11,734 nt of DNA. Source: JAYZDP01 sp036337765. Its GTDB lineage: Bacteria > Acidobacteriota > Thermoanaerobaculia > Multivoradales > Multivoraceae. Below, piece by piece: positions 5,433 to 11,734 of this stretch (positions are counted from its first letter, which is position 1; each line of letters begins with the position of its first letter). Under the pieces are notes generated by a model. It was given only the letters and a program-made list of their open reading frames with translations, searched no databases and was not told the DNA's origin. The position numbers and the translations under genes were made by a program. Location: the NCBI GenBank assembly GCA_036337765.1, contig JAYZDP010000019.1:1-11734 (forward strand), in the 5' to 3' direction.

Positions 5433-6902
5433 ATGGCGATGATGTCCATCGGCGGTGTCGCCCGACTGCAGGCGGAGCGCGATCCGGATCGCCCCGCGGT
5501 CACCTTCGAGTCCGAGTCGGTGACCCGGCGCGAACTCGACCTGCGGAGCAATCGGCTGGCCCGCGCCTACCGGAAGCTGGGCGTGAAGCAGGGCGACTTC
5601 GTGACCATCGCGCTGCCGAATGGCATCGAGTTCTACGAGGCGACCCTCGCAACCTGGAAGCTGGGTGCTACCCCACAACCTGTCTCGGCTCGGCTGCCGT
5701 TTGTCGAGCGCGACGCGATCATCGAGCTTGCCGAGCCGTCACTCGTGGTCGGTGTGGAGCCTGCAGAGCATGGCGAGCGCGCCGCAGTCCCTATCGGCTA
5801 CCAACCGGACCCGGCGCTCGACGACACGGCCCTCGACGAGCGCACCGCCAAGCACTACAAAGCAATGACTTCGGGCGGCAGCACCGGCCGACCCAAGCTC
5901 ATCGTCGCCGCCAATGCCGGCGAGGTCGACCTCGACCTCGAAAGCCCGATCCAGATGCCCGACGACGGCGCGCAGCTGGTGCCGGGACCGCTGTACCACA
6001 ACGGGCCTTTTGCCTTCTCGATGGCGGGGCTGCTGCGTGGCAACCACGCCGTGGTCATGACGCGCTTCGACGCCGAGGAGGCGTTGCGACTCATCGAGCG
6101 CCACCGCATCGACTACGTGATGGTGGTGCCGACGAGGATGCAGCGCATCTGGCGTCTGCCAGCCAAGACCCGGGACGCCTACGACCGGTCGGCACTGCGG
6201 GTCCTGCTGCACCTCGCAGCCCCATGTCCGGCGTGGCTCAAGGAGGCCTGGATCGAGTGGCTCGGAGCTGACCGGATCTACGAGCTCTACGGCGGCACGG
6301 AAGGTCAGGGAGCGACCTGGATCGACGGCAGCGAGTGGCTCGAGCACCGTGGCTCGGTGGGACGGCCGCGCGAGGGCTGCCGGATGAAGATCCTCGACGA
6401 GGACGGCCAGGAGCTACCGGCGGGCGAGATCGGCGAGGTCTTCATGATCCCCGACACCGGCCCGGGCTCGACCTACCACTACATCGGAGCCCAGGCGAAG
6501 AAGCGCGACGGCTGGGAGTCGCTCGGCGACATGGGCTGGATGGACGATGACGGCTATCTCTACCTCGCAGACCGCCAAACCGACATGATCCTCTCGGGCG
6601 GAGCGAACATCTACCCTGCTGAGGTCGAGTCGGCGCTCGACTCCCACCCCGAGGTGCGCTCGAGTGCCGTCATCGGAATGCCCGACGAAGACCTCGGTCA
6701 GCGCGTGCACGCGCTCGTTCAGGCCGACGACGGACTCGACGACGACGAGCTCCGCGAGCATCTCGCGGACCTGTTGGTGCGCTACAAGATTCCCCGCACC
6801 TTCGAGTACGTCGACGAGCCCCTACGCGACGACGCAGGTAAGGTCAGACGCTCAGCACTACGCGCGGAGAGGCTCGCGGCAGCCGAAGCGACCGACCGCT
6901 GA
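5433..6902 (+). CDS. Acyl-CoA synthetase, bile-acid-CoA-ligase-like (AMP-dependent ligase)
   Basis: This 489-residue ANL-superfamily enzyme should activate a carboxylic acid with ATP to an acyl-adenylate and then to a CoA thioester in the cytoplasm. Landmarks in order are the phosphate-binding loop TSGGSTGRPK (146-155), LVPGPLYHNGPF (substrate-pocket region), ELYGGTEG (motif A5), GDMGWMDDDGYLYLADRQTD (A7/A8 hinge), SGGANIYPAEVE, and DDAGKVRR with the catalytic Lys470. Length and the TSGGSTG and PGPLYHNGPF wording recall bile-acid-CoA ligases (BaiB-like) and related steroid or alicyclic acid ligases rather than long-chain FadD. The exact acid is unknown. Start choice is ambiguous: GTG 5424 is only 1 nt from GGAG, whereas ATG 5433 has GGAG 10 nt upstream; ATG 5439 and 5442 are also possible. 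It converges on the DLH gene with 14 bp between stops. Confidence 0.9.
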   Translation: MAMMSIGGVARLQAERDPDRPAVTFESESVTRRELDLRSNRLARAYRKLGVKQGDFVTIALPNGIEFYEATLATWKLGATPQPVSARLPFVERDAIIELAEPSLVVGVEPAEHGERAAVPIGYQPDPALDDTALDERTAKHYKAMTSGGSTGRPKLIVAANAGEVDLDLESPIQMPDDGAQLVPGPLYHNGPFAFSMAGLLRGNHAVVMTRFDAEEALRLIERHRIDYVMVVPTRMQRIWRLPAKTRDAYDRSALRVLLHLAAPCPAWLKEAWIEWLGADRIYELYGGTEGQGATWIDGSEWLEHRGSVGRPREGCRMKILDEDGQELPAGEIGEVFMIPDTGPGSTYHYIGAQAKKRDGWESLGDMGWMDDDGYLYLADRQTDMILSGGANIYPAEVESALDSHPEVRSSAVIGMPDEDLGQRVHALVQADDGLDDDELREHLADLLVRYKIPRTFEYVDEPLRDDAGKVRRSALRAERLAAAEATDR

Positions 6903-6916
6903 ACCTCCCCCGTTGC

Positions 6917-7642
6917 TCACCCCAGGTGGCGCCGGAATATGGAGTGCACACGCTCCCAGTGCAGCTCTGAGGCCTCGCGGTTGTAGCGCTCTGCGCCCGG
7001 TGGGGCGTAGCCGTGCAGGGCATCGGTGAGCCAGTCCAGCGTGTAGTTCACGCCGCCGGCCTCGAGCGCCTCGCGCATCACGGGCACGTCCTCTGGCGGT
7101 GCGGTCGGATCGTTGTCGCACCAGCCAAAGTAGACCTCGGCCTCGACCGTATCCAGGCCCAGGTGAGGCGAGTCATCGGTGTCGCGCACCAACCAGGCAC
7201 CGTGGATCGAGGCGACAGCGGCTACCCGATCCGGCTTCGCGCGCGCCAGCGAGATGACCAGCCCGCCGCTCATGCAGAAGCCGACGGCACCGATCTTGCC
7301 GCCGGCAGCGGCGGCATCCTCGGCGGCCAGCGCCAGCAGGGCATCGGCGTCGGAGAGAATGTTCGTCGGCGTCACCGTACCCATGAGCCCCTGTCGTGCG
7401 TGCATGTCTTCGTCCGAGGCGCCGAACTCGCGAAACGGTCCGCCACGGTAGAAGAGGTAGGGCAGCATCACGTAGTAGCCGGCACTGGCAAGGCGCATCG
7501 CCATGTCCTTCAGCGCTGGCCGGATCGAGGGTGCGTCCATCAGATACAACACCACCGGATGAGGGCCATCGTGCTGCGGGTGATAGATGAAGGTCTTCAT
7601 CTCCCCTTCGGCAGTGGTGACGTCTAGCTCTCTTTCGATCAT
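6917..7642 (-). CDS. Dienelactone hydrolase family protein
   Basis: A 241-residue cytoplasmic alpha/beta hydrolase (no signal peptide) of the dienelactone hydrolase (DLH) family. The nucleophile elbow is GFCMSGG with Cys123, the same position and residue type as in classical carboxymethylenebutenolidase. The acid is Asp178 or Asp176 in WCDNDPTAP, and the base is His210 in LHGY. Family members open dienelactones in aromatic ring-cleavage pathways, but many homologues act on other esters or lactones and no ring-cleavage genes are nearby. ATG 7642 gives a normal DLH N-terminus; no strong RBS is seen. It is divergent from the SDR gene across 52 bp, which contains an 8-bp palindrome CTCATGAG (7654-7661). 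Confidence 0.88.
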   Translation of the reverse strand: MIERELDVTTAEGEMKTFIYHPQHDGPHPVVLYLMDAPSIRPALKDMAMRLASAGYYVMLPYLFYRGGPFREFGASDEDMHARQGLMGTVTPTNILSDADALLALAAEDAAAAGGKIGAVGFCMSGGLVISLARAKPDRVAAVASIHGAWLVRDTDDSPHLGLDTVEAEVYFGWCDNDPTAPPEDVPVMREALEAGGVNYTLDWLTDALHGYAPPGAERYNREASELHWERVHSIFRRHLG

Positions 7643-7680
7643 GGCAAGAGCATCTCATGAGCAGCGTCTCCCGATTGCGC

Positions 7681-7694
7681 TAGGGTCGCCGAAC
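7681..7694 (+). promoter_or_regulatory. TAGGGT box 8 nt before the SDR start
   Basis: TAGGGT at 7681-7686 is followed by eight bases and ATG 7695. TGAGCA at 7658-7663 lies 17 bp upstream and matches TTGACA at only three of six bases. Read as a -10 box, it implies a leader of one or two nucleotides. Read as translation signals, AGGG nine bases before the ATG could be a weak Shine-Dalgarno site. The sequence alone does not decide. Confidence 0.35.
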
Positions 7695-8483
7695 ATGAGT
7701 GAGCTCCAAGGCAAGACCGCGCTCGTAACCGGCGCCACCCGAGGCATCGGCGAAGCCAGTGCCCGCGCCCTCGATGCCGCCGGCGCCCGGGTCGTGCTGT
7801 CGGGGCGGACCGTCTCAGACCTCGACCGCGTTGCGGCTGAGCTCACCAACGACCCTGTCATCCTCGAGTCGGATCTCGCCCCGGCGAGCGCCGGTACCGA
7901 GCTCGCCGAGCGCGTGCTGACGGAGGTCGGCGGCGTCGACATCCTGGTCAACAACGCCGGCATCCCGATGCGACGCACCCCTGACGCGCTCACCGAGGAC
8001 GACTTCGATCTGGTCTTTTCGATCAACGTGCGCTCTCTACTGATGCTGACTCTCGGTCTCGGCCCGGCGATGATCGAGCGCGGCGGGGGCTCGGTCATCA
8101 ACATCTCGTCGATTGCGAGCCTTCGCGGACCGATGGGGCGCGTCGCCTACGCCGGAACGAAAGGCGCGGTCGACGCGATGACGCGGGCACTGGCGGCGGA
8201 CTGGGGCCCGAGCGGGATTCGCGTCAACGCCATCTGCCCCGGGCTGATCGCGACCGCGATCTGGGAAGAGAGCCGCAACACCGTGCCGGGGCTGACGGAG
8301 CAGCTCGAGGAACAGATCGCGCTCAAGCGTTGGGGCGACGGTGCCGACGTCGGCGACGTCGTGCTCTTTCTCGCCTCCGAGGGTTCGCGCTACATCACAG
8401 GCGAGGTGATCGCCGTCGACGGCGGCATGGCGCGAGTCGGGTCGGCACCGCGGCAGGCGATCAAGGTCCCTGGGACGCGGTAG
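7695..8483 (+). CDS. Classical short-chain dehydrogenase/reductase (SDR)
   Basis: A 262-residue NAD(P)-dependent oxidoreductase with every classical SDR mark: TGATRGIG cofactor loop (12-19), NNAG (86-89), catalytic Ser139, and Tyr152 with Lys156 (YAGTK), then the NAICPG segment and a GEVIAVDGG C-terminal strand. Arg16 inside the glycine loop and the SGRT segment after beta-strand 2 suggest NADP(H), a tentative reading. It probably interconverts a hydroxyl and a keto group on an unidentified, possibly CoA-linked, substrate. About fourteen residues follow the usual fold end. The start was set at ATG 7695 because the SDR fold begins at residue 6. The open frame reaches back to 7587, but that part lies over the divergent DLH gene. 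Confidence 0.92.
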   Translation: MSELQGKTALVTGATRGIGEASARALDAAGARVVLSGRTVSDLDRVAAELTNDPVILESDLAPASAGTELAERVLTEVGGVDILVNNAGIPMRRTPDALTEDDFDLVFSINVRSLLMLTLGLGPAMIERGGGSVINISSIASLRGPMGRVAYAGTKGAVDAMTRALAADWGPSGIRVNAICPGLIATAIWEESRNTVPGLTEQLEEQIALKRWGDGADVGDVVLFLASEGSRYITGEVIAVDGGMARVGSAPRQAIKVPGTR

Positions 8484-8486
8484 GCG

Positions 8487-8526
8487 TACAATGCGCCTTC
8501 CCACTATCGCCAGCGCTCGAAAGGAG
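8487..8526 (+). promoter_or_regulatory. Promoter -10 and RBS of the hydrolase/epimerase operon
   Basis: TACAAT at 8487-8492 matches TATAAT at five of six bases and sits just after the SDR stop (8481-8483). AAGGAG at 8521-8526 precedes ATG 8532 by 5 nt and is a good Shine-Dalgarno site. No clear -35 was found near 8464-8469. The arrangement suggests that the hydrolase and the following extended SDR can be transcribed independently of the upstream SDR. Confidence 0.5.
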
Positions 8527-8531
8527 CACCC

Positions 8532-9251
8532 ATGAAAGCACTCGGGACCGGCCTCGCCGTTCTCCTCCTCGCGACTGCCGCCGTCGCGGCCACCGGCACC
8601 GACGTCGAGATCGTTGGCGCCGACGGCACCAAGCTGGCGGCCACCTACACCTCGCCCGGCACCCCTGGGCCTGGAATGCTGCTCATTCACCAGTGCAACA
8701 TGGATCGCACCGCCTGGGCACGACTCACCGAGTATCTGGTCGACTCGGGAGTCCACGTGCTAGCCATGGACCTGCGTGGTTTCGGCGACAGCCCGGGCGA
8801 GCCTTTCTCGCGGGAGTCGTTCCCCAAGCTGCTGCAGGTCTCGCACGGCGACCTCGACGCAGCAATGGACTTCCTGGTCGATCAGAAGGGCGTGGACAGC
8901 GCACGTATCGGCGCCGGCGGCGCCAGCTGCGGCGCCATGCTCACCGCCGATCTCGCCAGCCGTAACGACTCGGTCAAGACCCTGATGCTCCTGTCGGGAC
9001 CCCCGAGCGACGCTGCGGTAGCGCACATTGGGTCCACAGCCGGGTTGGCCGTGTTCGCGGCCGCCGCCAGCGAAGATGGCATCACGCCCGGTGTCGCGGA
9101 CCGCCTCAGCGGCGCCGTCGACGGCTCGCCGAACGACGCCTCAACGGCCAAGGTCTTCGCGGGAACCGAGCACGGCATGCCGATGTTCGCCAAGAACCCG
9201 TCGCTCGGCCCCGAGCTGGTGTCGTGGCTGAGCGCGCAGCTCCAGCGCTAG
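8532..9251 (+). CDS. Exported alpha/beta hydrolase (DLH-like, Ser nucleophile)
   Basis: A 239-residue protein with a Sec signal peptide (Lys2, hydrophobic 4-18, likely cut in AVAA around residue 19-20). The rest is an alpha/beta hydrolase: an LLIHQCNMD oxyanion region, MDLRGFGDSPGEPFS after strand 4, and the nucleophile elbow GASCG with Ser132 (Cys133 adjacent). The acid is probably Glu181 or Asp182 in ASEDG, and the base is His214 in TEHGMPMF. It probably acts in the periplasm on an ester, amide or lactone; the substrate is unknown. AAGGAG 5 nt before ATG 8532 supports the start. The next gene begins 2 nt after its stop, so the two are almost certainly co-transcribed. Confidence 0.85.
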   Translation: MKALGTGLAVLLLATAAVAATGTDVEIVGADGTKLAATYTSPGTPGPGMLLIHQCNMDRTAWARLTEYLVDSGVHVLAMDLRGFGDSPGEPFSRESFPKLLQVSHGDLDAAMDFLVDQKGVDSARIGAGGASCGAMLTADLASRNDSVKTLMLLSGPPSDAAVAHIGSTAGLAVFAAAASEDGITPGVADRLSGAVDGSPNDASTAKVFAGTEHGMPMFAKNPSLGPELVSWLSAQLQR

Positions 9252-9253
9252 AG

Positions 9254-10327
9254 ATGACCGCAATCTCCGCCGCAGACGGCCCGGTCGCGGTGACCGGCGC
9301 CAGCGGATACATTGGATCGTGGATCGTCCACGACTTCCTCGAGCAGGGCTACGAGGTGCGCGCCTGCGTGCGCGATACCAGCCTGCCCGAGAAGATCGAC
9401 CACCTGACCGCGATGAACGACGACCCGGCCCTCGGGGGTCGGGTCGAGCTCGGCACGGGCGATCTCCAAGAGCCCGGCAGCTACGACAACGCCTTCGCCG
9501 GCTGCTCAGCCGTCATTCATGCCGGCGCCGCTGTCGGCTACAACAAAGAGACCCCACAGGAGGTCTACGACGGCTGCTTCACGGAGAACCGCCACGTCAT
9601 CGATTCGGTAAAGAAGGCGGGCACCGTGCGGCGCTTCGTGTTCACCAGTTCGTTCGCCGCGGTAGGGCACCCGCGACCCGAGGGCTACGTCTTCACCGAG
9701 AAGGACTGGTGTGGCGACAACCTCGAAGGCTACAAGGGCCGCTGGACCGAAGACAACATCCCGAAGAACCGCAACATCGCCTACGCCATGGCGAAGGCCA
9801 ACTCGGAACGCCTGCTGTACGAAGAGGCCGACGCCGACGGCACCTTCGAGGCGATGGCCATCCTGCCACTGCACGTCATCGGCCCGTTGATGTGCACGAA
9901 CCATGATCAGGGTTGGAGCTGGCAGAACTGCATCTTCTTCATGATGAAAGGCAAGGACTACAGGAAGTCGCCCGACGGACGGATGCTCTGGAACAACACC
10001 GACGTGCGAGACGTGGCGCGAGCGCACCGGCTTTGCGCCGAGTCGGCAGTCGCCCGCAACGGCTCGCGCTACATCCTTTCGGCCGCCGACCGCTCCGGGG
10101 AGCTATTCACCTGGCAACTCCAGTCGCGCCTACGGGAGCTCTACCCCGCCGTGACCGAGATCGGCGGTGAGGTCATGAACGGCGACGAACCGGCGGAGAA
10201 GACCTACGACTCGCCGCGCTCGTACTGCCTGCTCGCCAAGGAGGAGCTGGGCCTCGAGACCTACTCGATCGACGAAACGCTTCGCGCTACGGTCGACTCC
10301 TACTACGAGCTCGGTCATCTGGCCTAG
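9254..10327 (+). CDS. Extended SDR, dihydroflavonol-reductase/3-beta-HSD-like
   Basis: A 357-residue NAD(P)-dependent extended SDR (NAD-dependent epimerase/dehydratase superfamily). It opens with VAVTGASGYIGSWIV, the GxxGxxG dinucleotide loop at Gly15, Gly18 and Gly21, and has DPALGGRVELGTGDLQEPGS as the typical D-L strand. VFTSSFAAVG gives Ser132/Ser133, and YAMAK gives Tyr177 and Lys181. VRACVRDTS after strand 2 suggests NADPH. The closest style is dihydroflavonol-4-reductase, aldehyde reductase or 3-beta-hydroxysteroid dehydrogenase; the substrate is not determinable. The start is ATG 9254, 2 nt after the upstream stop and just before the nucleotide-binding strand. An in-frame ATG at 9224 would add ten residues inside the hydrolase gene. 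No RBS is evident, so translational coupling is likely. It converges on the propeller gene with 31 bp between. Confidence 0.88.
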   Translation: MTAISAADGPVAVTGASGYIGSWIVHDFLEQGYEVRACVRDTSLPEKIDHLTAMNDDPALGGRVELGTGDLQEPGSYDNAFAGCSAVIHAGAAVGYNKETPQEVYDGCFTENRHVIDSVKKAGTVRRFVFTSSFAAVGHPRPEGYVFTEKDWCGDNLEGYKGRWTEDNIPKNRNIAYAMAKANSERLLYEEADADGTFEAMAILPLHVIGPLMCTNHDQGWSWQNCIFFMMKGKDYRKSPDGRMLWNNTDVRDVARAHRLCAESAVARNGSRYILSAADRSGELFTWQLQSRLRELYPAVTEIGGEVMNGDEPAEKTYDSPRSYCLLAKEELGLETYSIDETLRATVDSYYELGHLA

Positions 10328-10358
10328 TGCCCGGAAACGTCCGGCAGCCGGCCAGCCG

Positions 10359-11734
10359 CTATCGCTCGCGAATCGAGAAGAGCTGGTTGCGGGTCCGGAT
10401 CAGAAGGCGATCGCCGACGATCGCCGGCGAGGCGAGTGCCTTTTCGCCCAGCGGGTTGGCGTGGAGCTGTTCGAACTCGTCGCCGGTACCGAAGGCGAAG
10501 GTTGTGCCCTCCTCGTCGATCGCGAAGATCGTGTCGCGGTAGGCCCACGGTGAGGCAGAGAATGCACCCGACGAGCCCTCGATCCTGCCGCGGTAACGAC
10601 GCTCGCCGGTGTCGGCGTCGTAGCGGGCGAAGATCCCCTTGTCGTACACCACCCAGATCGAGCCGTCGTAGGCGACCGGGGTCGGGATGTAGGGACCGGC
10701 AGCCTTGTCGTACCAGCGCACGAACTCGCCATTCATGGCACCTTCTTCCAGCGTCAGATCACCCGAGGCGCCCGGGCGGATAGAAGTGATGGGCCGGAAC
10801 CGGTCGCCGAGCACGCCCGAGACGACGAACAGGTTGCCGCCGTAGGCGAACGGAGTCGGTACTGGAAGGGCGGAGTGGTTCGACATGCGCCACAGCTCGT
10901 TGCCACGGGTGTCGTAGCTCAGCACCATGAACGGGCCCAGGGCCACGATCTCGGTGCGCAGATCGTGCCGCCAGACGAACGGCGTCGACCAGGAGGTACG
11001 GATCATGCGGTCCTGCGGCACGGTCTGGCGCGCCGTTCGCCAAGCCTCGCGCCCGTCCTTCTTGTAGAAGGCGGCGATGAACTGGTGCTCCTGGTTGTCA
11101 TTGAGAATCACCACGTGCTCTTCGGTCAGGGCTGCCGAGCCCCCGGGGCCGAAGCTCATGTAGACGTCGAAGGCGTCGAGCTCGCGGTGCCAGCGCTCCA
11201 CGCCCTCGAGCGAGAAGGCCCAGAGGCCGAGATTGCCGACGTAGACGTAGACCGACTCGCCGTCGGTCACCGGCGTCTCGGATGAGAACGTGTTCTTGGC
11301 GTGACGGCCGCCCGGTGGCGGGCCCGAGAAGAACGTACGCCGCCACAGCTCTTCGCCGGTCTCGAGTGACAGCGCCACGAGCGCGTAGTCGAGCTCGGTC
11401 TCTTCGGGGAACTCGATGAAGCGCTCGTTGTGCTTCTCGATCACCTCGCCGATCGGCAAGCCCTGCTCGCGCAGCTCCGCGATGTAGTCGTTGGAGAAGT
11501 CGGTCCCGAGCTGGGCGTTCTTGGTGGTCTCACGCGCACCGATGGCACTGGTGACGAAAACGATGTCGCCGGCCACGATTGGCGACGACCATGAAAGCCC
11601 AGAGATGTCCGCCCGCCACTCCACGTTCTCGGTTACCGACCAGTGCAACGGCAGCTTGTCGTTGTCCGAGACGGGAGTACCGCCGGGGCCGCGGAACCCG
11701 GGCCAGGCGGCATCGCCGTTCTCGGCGCCGACCG
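10359..11734 (-). CDS. PQQ-like beta-propeller repeat protein (5' end beyond the window)
   Basis: The minus frame is open from the right edge to TAG 10361-10359, giving 457 visible residues with no start. A TTG at 11648 is internal: upstream codons read WPGFRGPGG followed by LHWSVTENVEWRADISG, the usual opening of this family just after a signal peptide. At least five propeller blades show the G-x-x-x-W or G-x-E signature: TGEELWRRT, LEGVERWHREL, KDGREAWRT, TRGNELWRM and TGERRYRG. Related proteins carry PQQ-dehydrogenase/BamB-type propellers and are usually exported. The signature residues for PQQ or calcium binding of true alcohol dehydrogenases are not seen, so a non-enzymatic or scaffold role is as likely as dehydrogenase activity. 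The protein probably lacks only the signal peptide here. Its 3' end converges on the extended SDR. Confidence 0.88.
   Translation of the reverse strand, partial: VGAENGDAAWPGFRGPGGTPVSDNDKLPLHWSVTENVEWRADISGLSWSSPIVAGDIVFVTSAIGARETTKNAQLGTDFSNDYIAELREQGLPIGEVIEKHNERFIEFPEETELDYALVALSLETGEELWRRTFFSGPPPGGRHAKNTFSSETPVTDGESVYVYVGNLGLWAFSLEGVERWHRELDAFDVYMSFGPGGSAALTEEHVVILNDNQEHQFIAAFYKKDGREAWRTARQTVPQDRMIRTSWSTPFVWRHDLRTEIVALGPFMVLSYDTRGNELWRMSNHSALPVPTPFAYGGNLFVVSGVLGDRFRPITSIRPGASGDLTLEEGAMNGEFVRWYDKAAGPYIPTPVAYDGSIWVVYDKGIFARYDADTGERRYRGRIEGSSGAFSASPWAYRDTIFAIDEEGTTFAFGTGDEFEQLHANPLGEKALASPAIVGDRLLIRTRNQLFSIRER

Noticed and set aside
5739..6347. 202-codon minus-strand open frame antisense to the acyl-CoA ligase
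   Set aside because: Antisense shadow of a strongly supported enzyme-coding frame.
8466..8476. Palindrome GTCCC-T-GGGAC near the SDR stop codon
   Set aside because: Loop of one base cannot fold as an RNA hairpin without opening the stem, and it lies inside coding sequence; probably chance.
8037..8756. 239-codon minus-strand open frame over the SDR and hydrolase genes
   Set aside because: Overlaps two confident plus-strand genes and their intergenic RBS; composition is shadow-like.
10331..10344. Small hairpin CCGGA-AACG-TCCGG between the extended SDR and the propeller gene
   Set aside because: Only 5 bp of stem and no U-tract; such palindromes are expected by chance at this GC content, so I did not call it a terminator.
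1..11734. Search for a mobile element, CRISPR array, tRNA/rRNA gene or toxin-antitoxin/defence system
   Set aside because: No direct-repeat array, terminal inverted repeats flanking a transposase, tRNA cloverleaf or defence-type domain was recognised; gene content looks like ordinary metabolism.

Overview
This window looks like GC-rich chromosomal DNA from a Gram-negative bacterium. The signs are exported hydrolases with Sec signal peptides, a Tat-type lipoprotein molybdoenzyme beside a membrane b-type cytochrome, and a periplasmic-type PQQ-like propeller protein. The mix (DUF885 protein, SGNH hydrolase, MAPEG relic, propeller protein opening with WPGFRGPGG) resembles Acidobacteriota or a deep environmental gammaproteobacterium. 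That placement is a low-confidence inference. I see no tRNA, rRNA, CRISPR array, transposase, integrase or attachment site, so this reads as ordinary chromosome rather than a mobile island.

Layout. A gene leaving the left edge on the minus strand shows only its first three codons, behind a strong Shine-Dalgarno site. It is followed by a double-VOC-domain protein (66-887, +), a secreted DUF885 putative metallo-hydrolase (903-2675, -), and a translationally coupled pair made of a cytochrome b561-type membrane subunit (2755-3444, +) and a Tat lipoprotein of the sulfite-oxidase/YedY molybdenum family (3441-4187, +). The 183-bp gap after it holds two large, separate stem-loops, one abutting each of two converging stop codons. 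Then come an exported SGNH hydrolase (4371-5069, -), a decayed C-terminal piece of a MAPEG-family membrane protein (5091-5252, -), a bile-acid-CoA-ligase-like acyl-CoA synthetase (5433-6902, +), a dienelactone-hydrolase-family protein (6917-7642, -), a classical SDR (7695-8483, +), an exported alpha/beta hydrolase and an extended SDR spaced by 2 nt (8532-9251 and 9254-10327, +), and a PQQ-like beta-propeller protein running off the right edge (10359-11734, -).

How it may work together. The acyl-CoA ligase, two NAD(P)-type dehydrogenases and two esterase/DLH-like hydrolases between 5.4 and 10.3 kb would suit activation and oxidation of a carboxylic acid such as a steroid side chain, terpenoid or alicyclic acid. 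The cytochrome/molybdoenzyme pair is a self-contained periplasmic redox module. Genes are mostly in short, alternately oriented units with very small gaps (14-80 bp), so long operons are not evident.

I did not find a convincing undescribed multi-gene system. The items most worth a second look are the paired strand-specific hairpins at 4182-4367, the MAPEG relic, the recurring TAnnnT box 6-8 nt before start codons, and the metal-ligand loss in the VOC protein.
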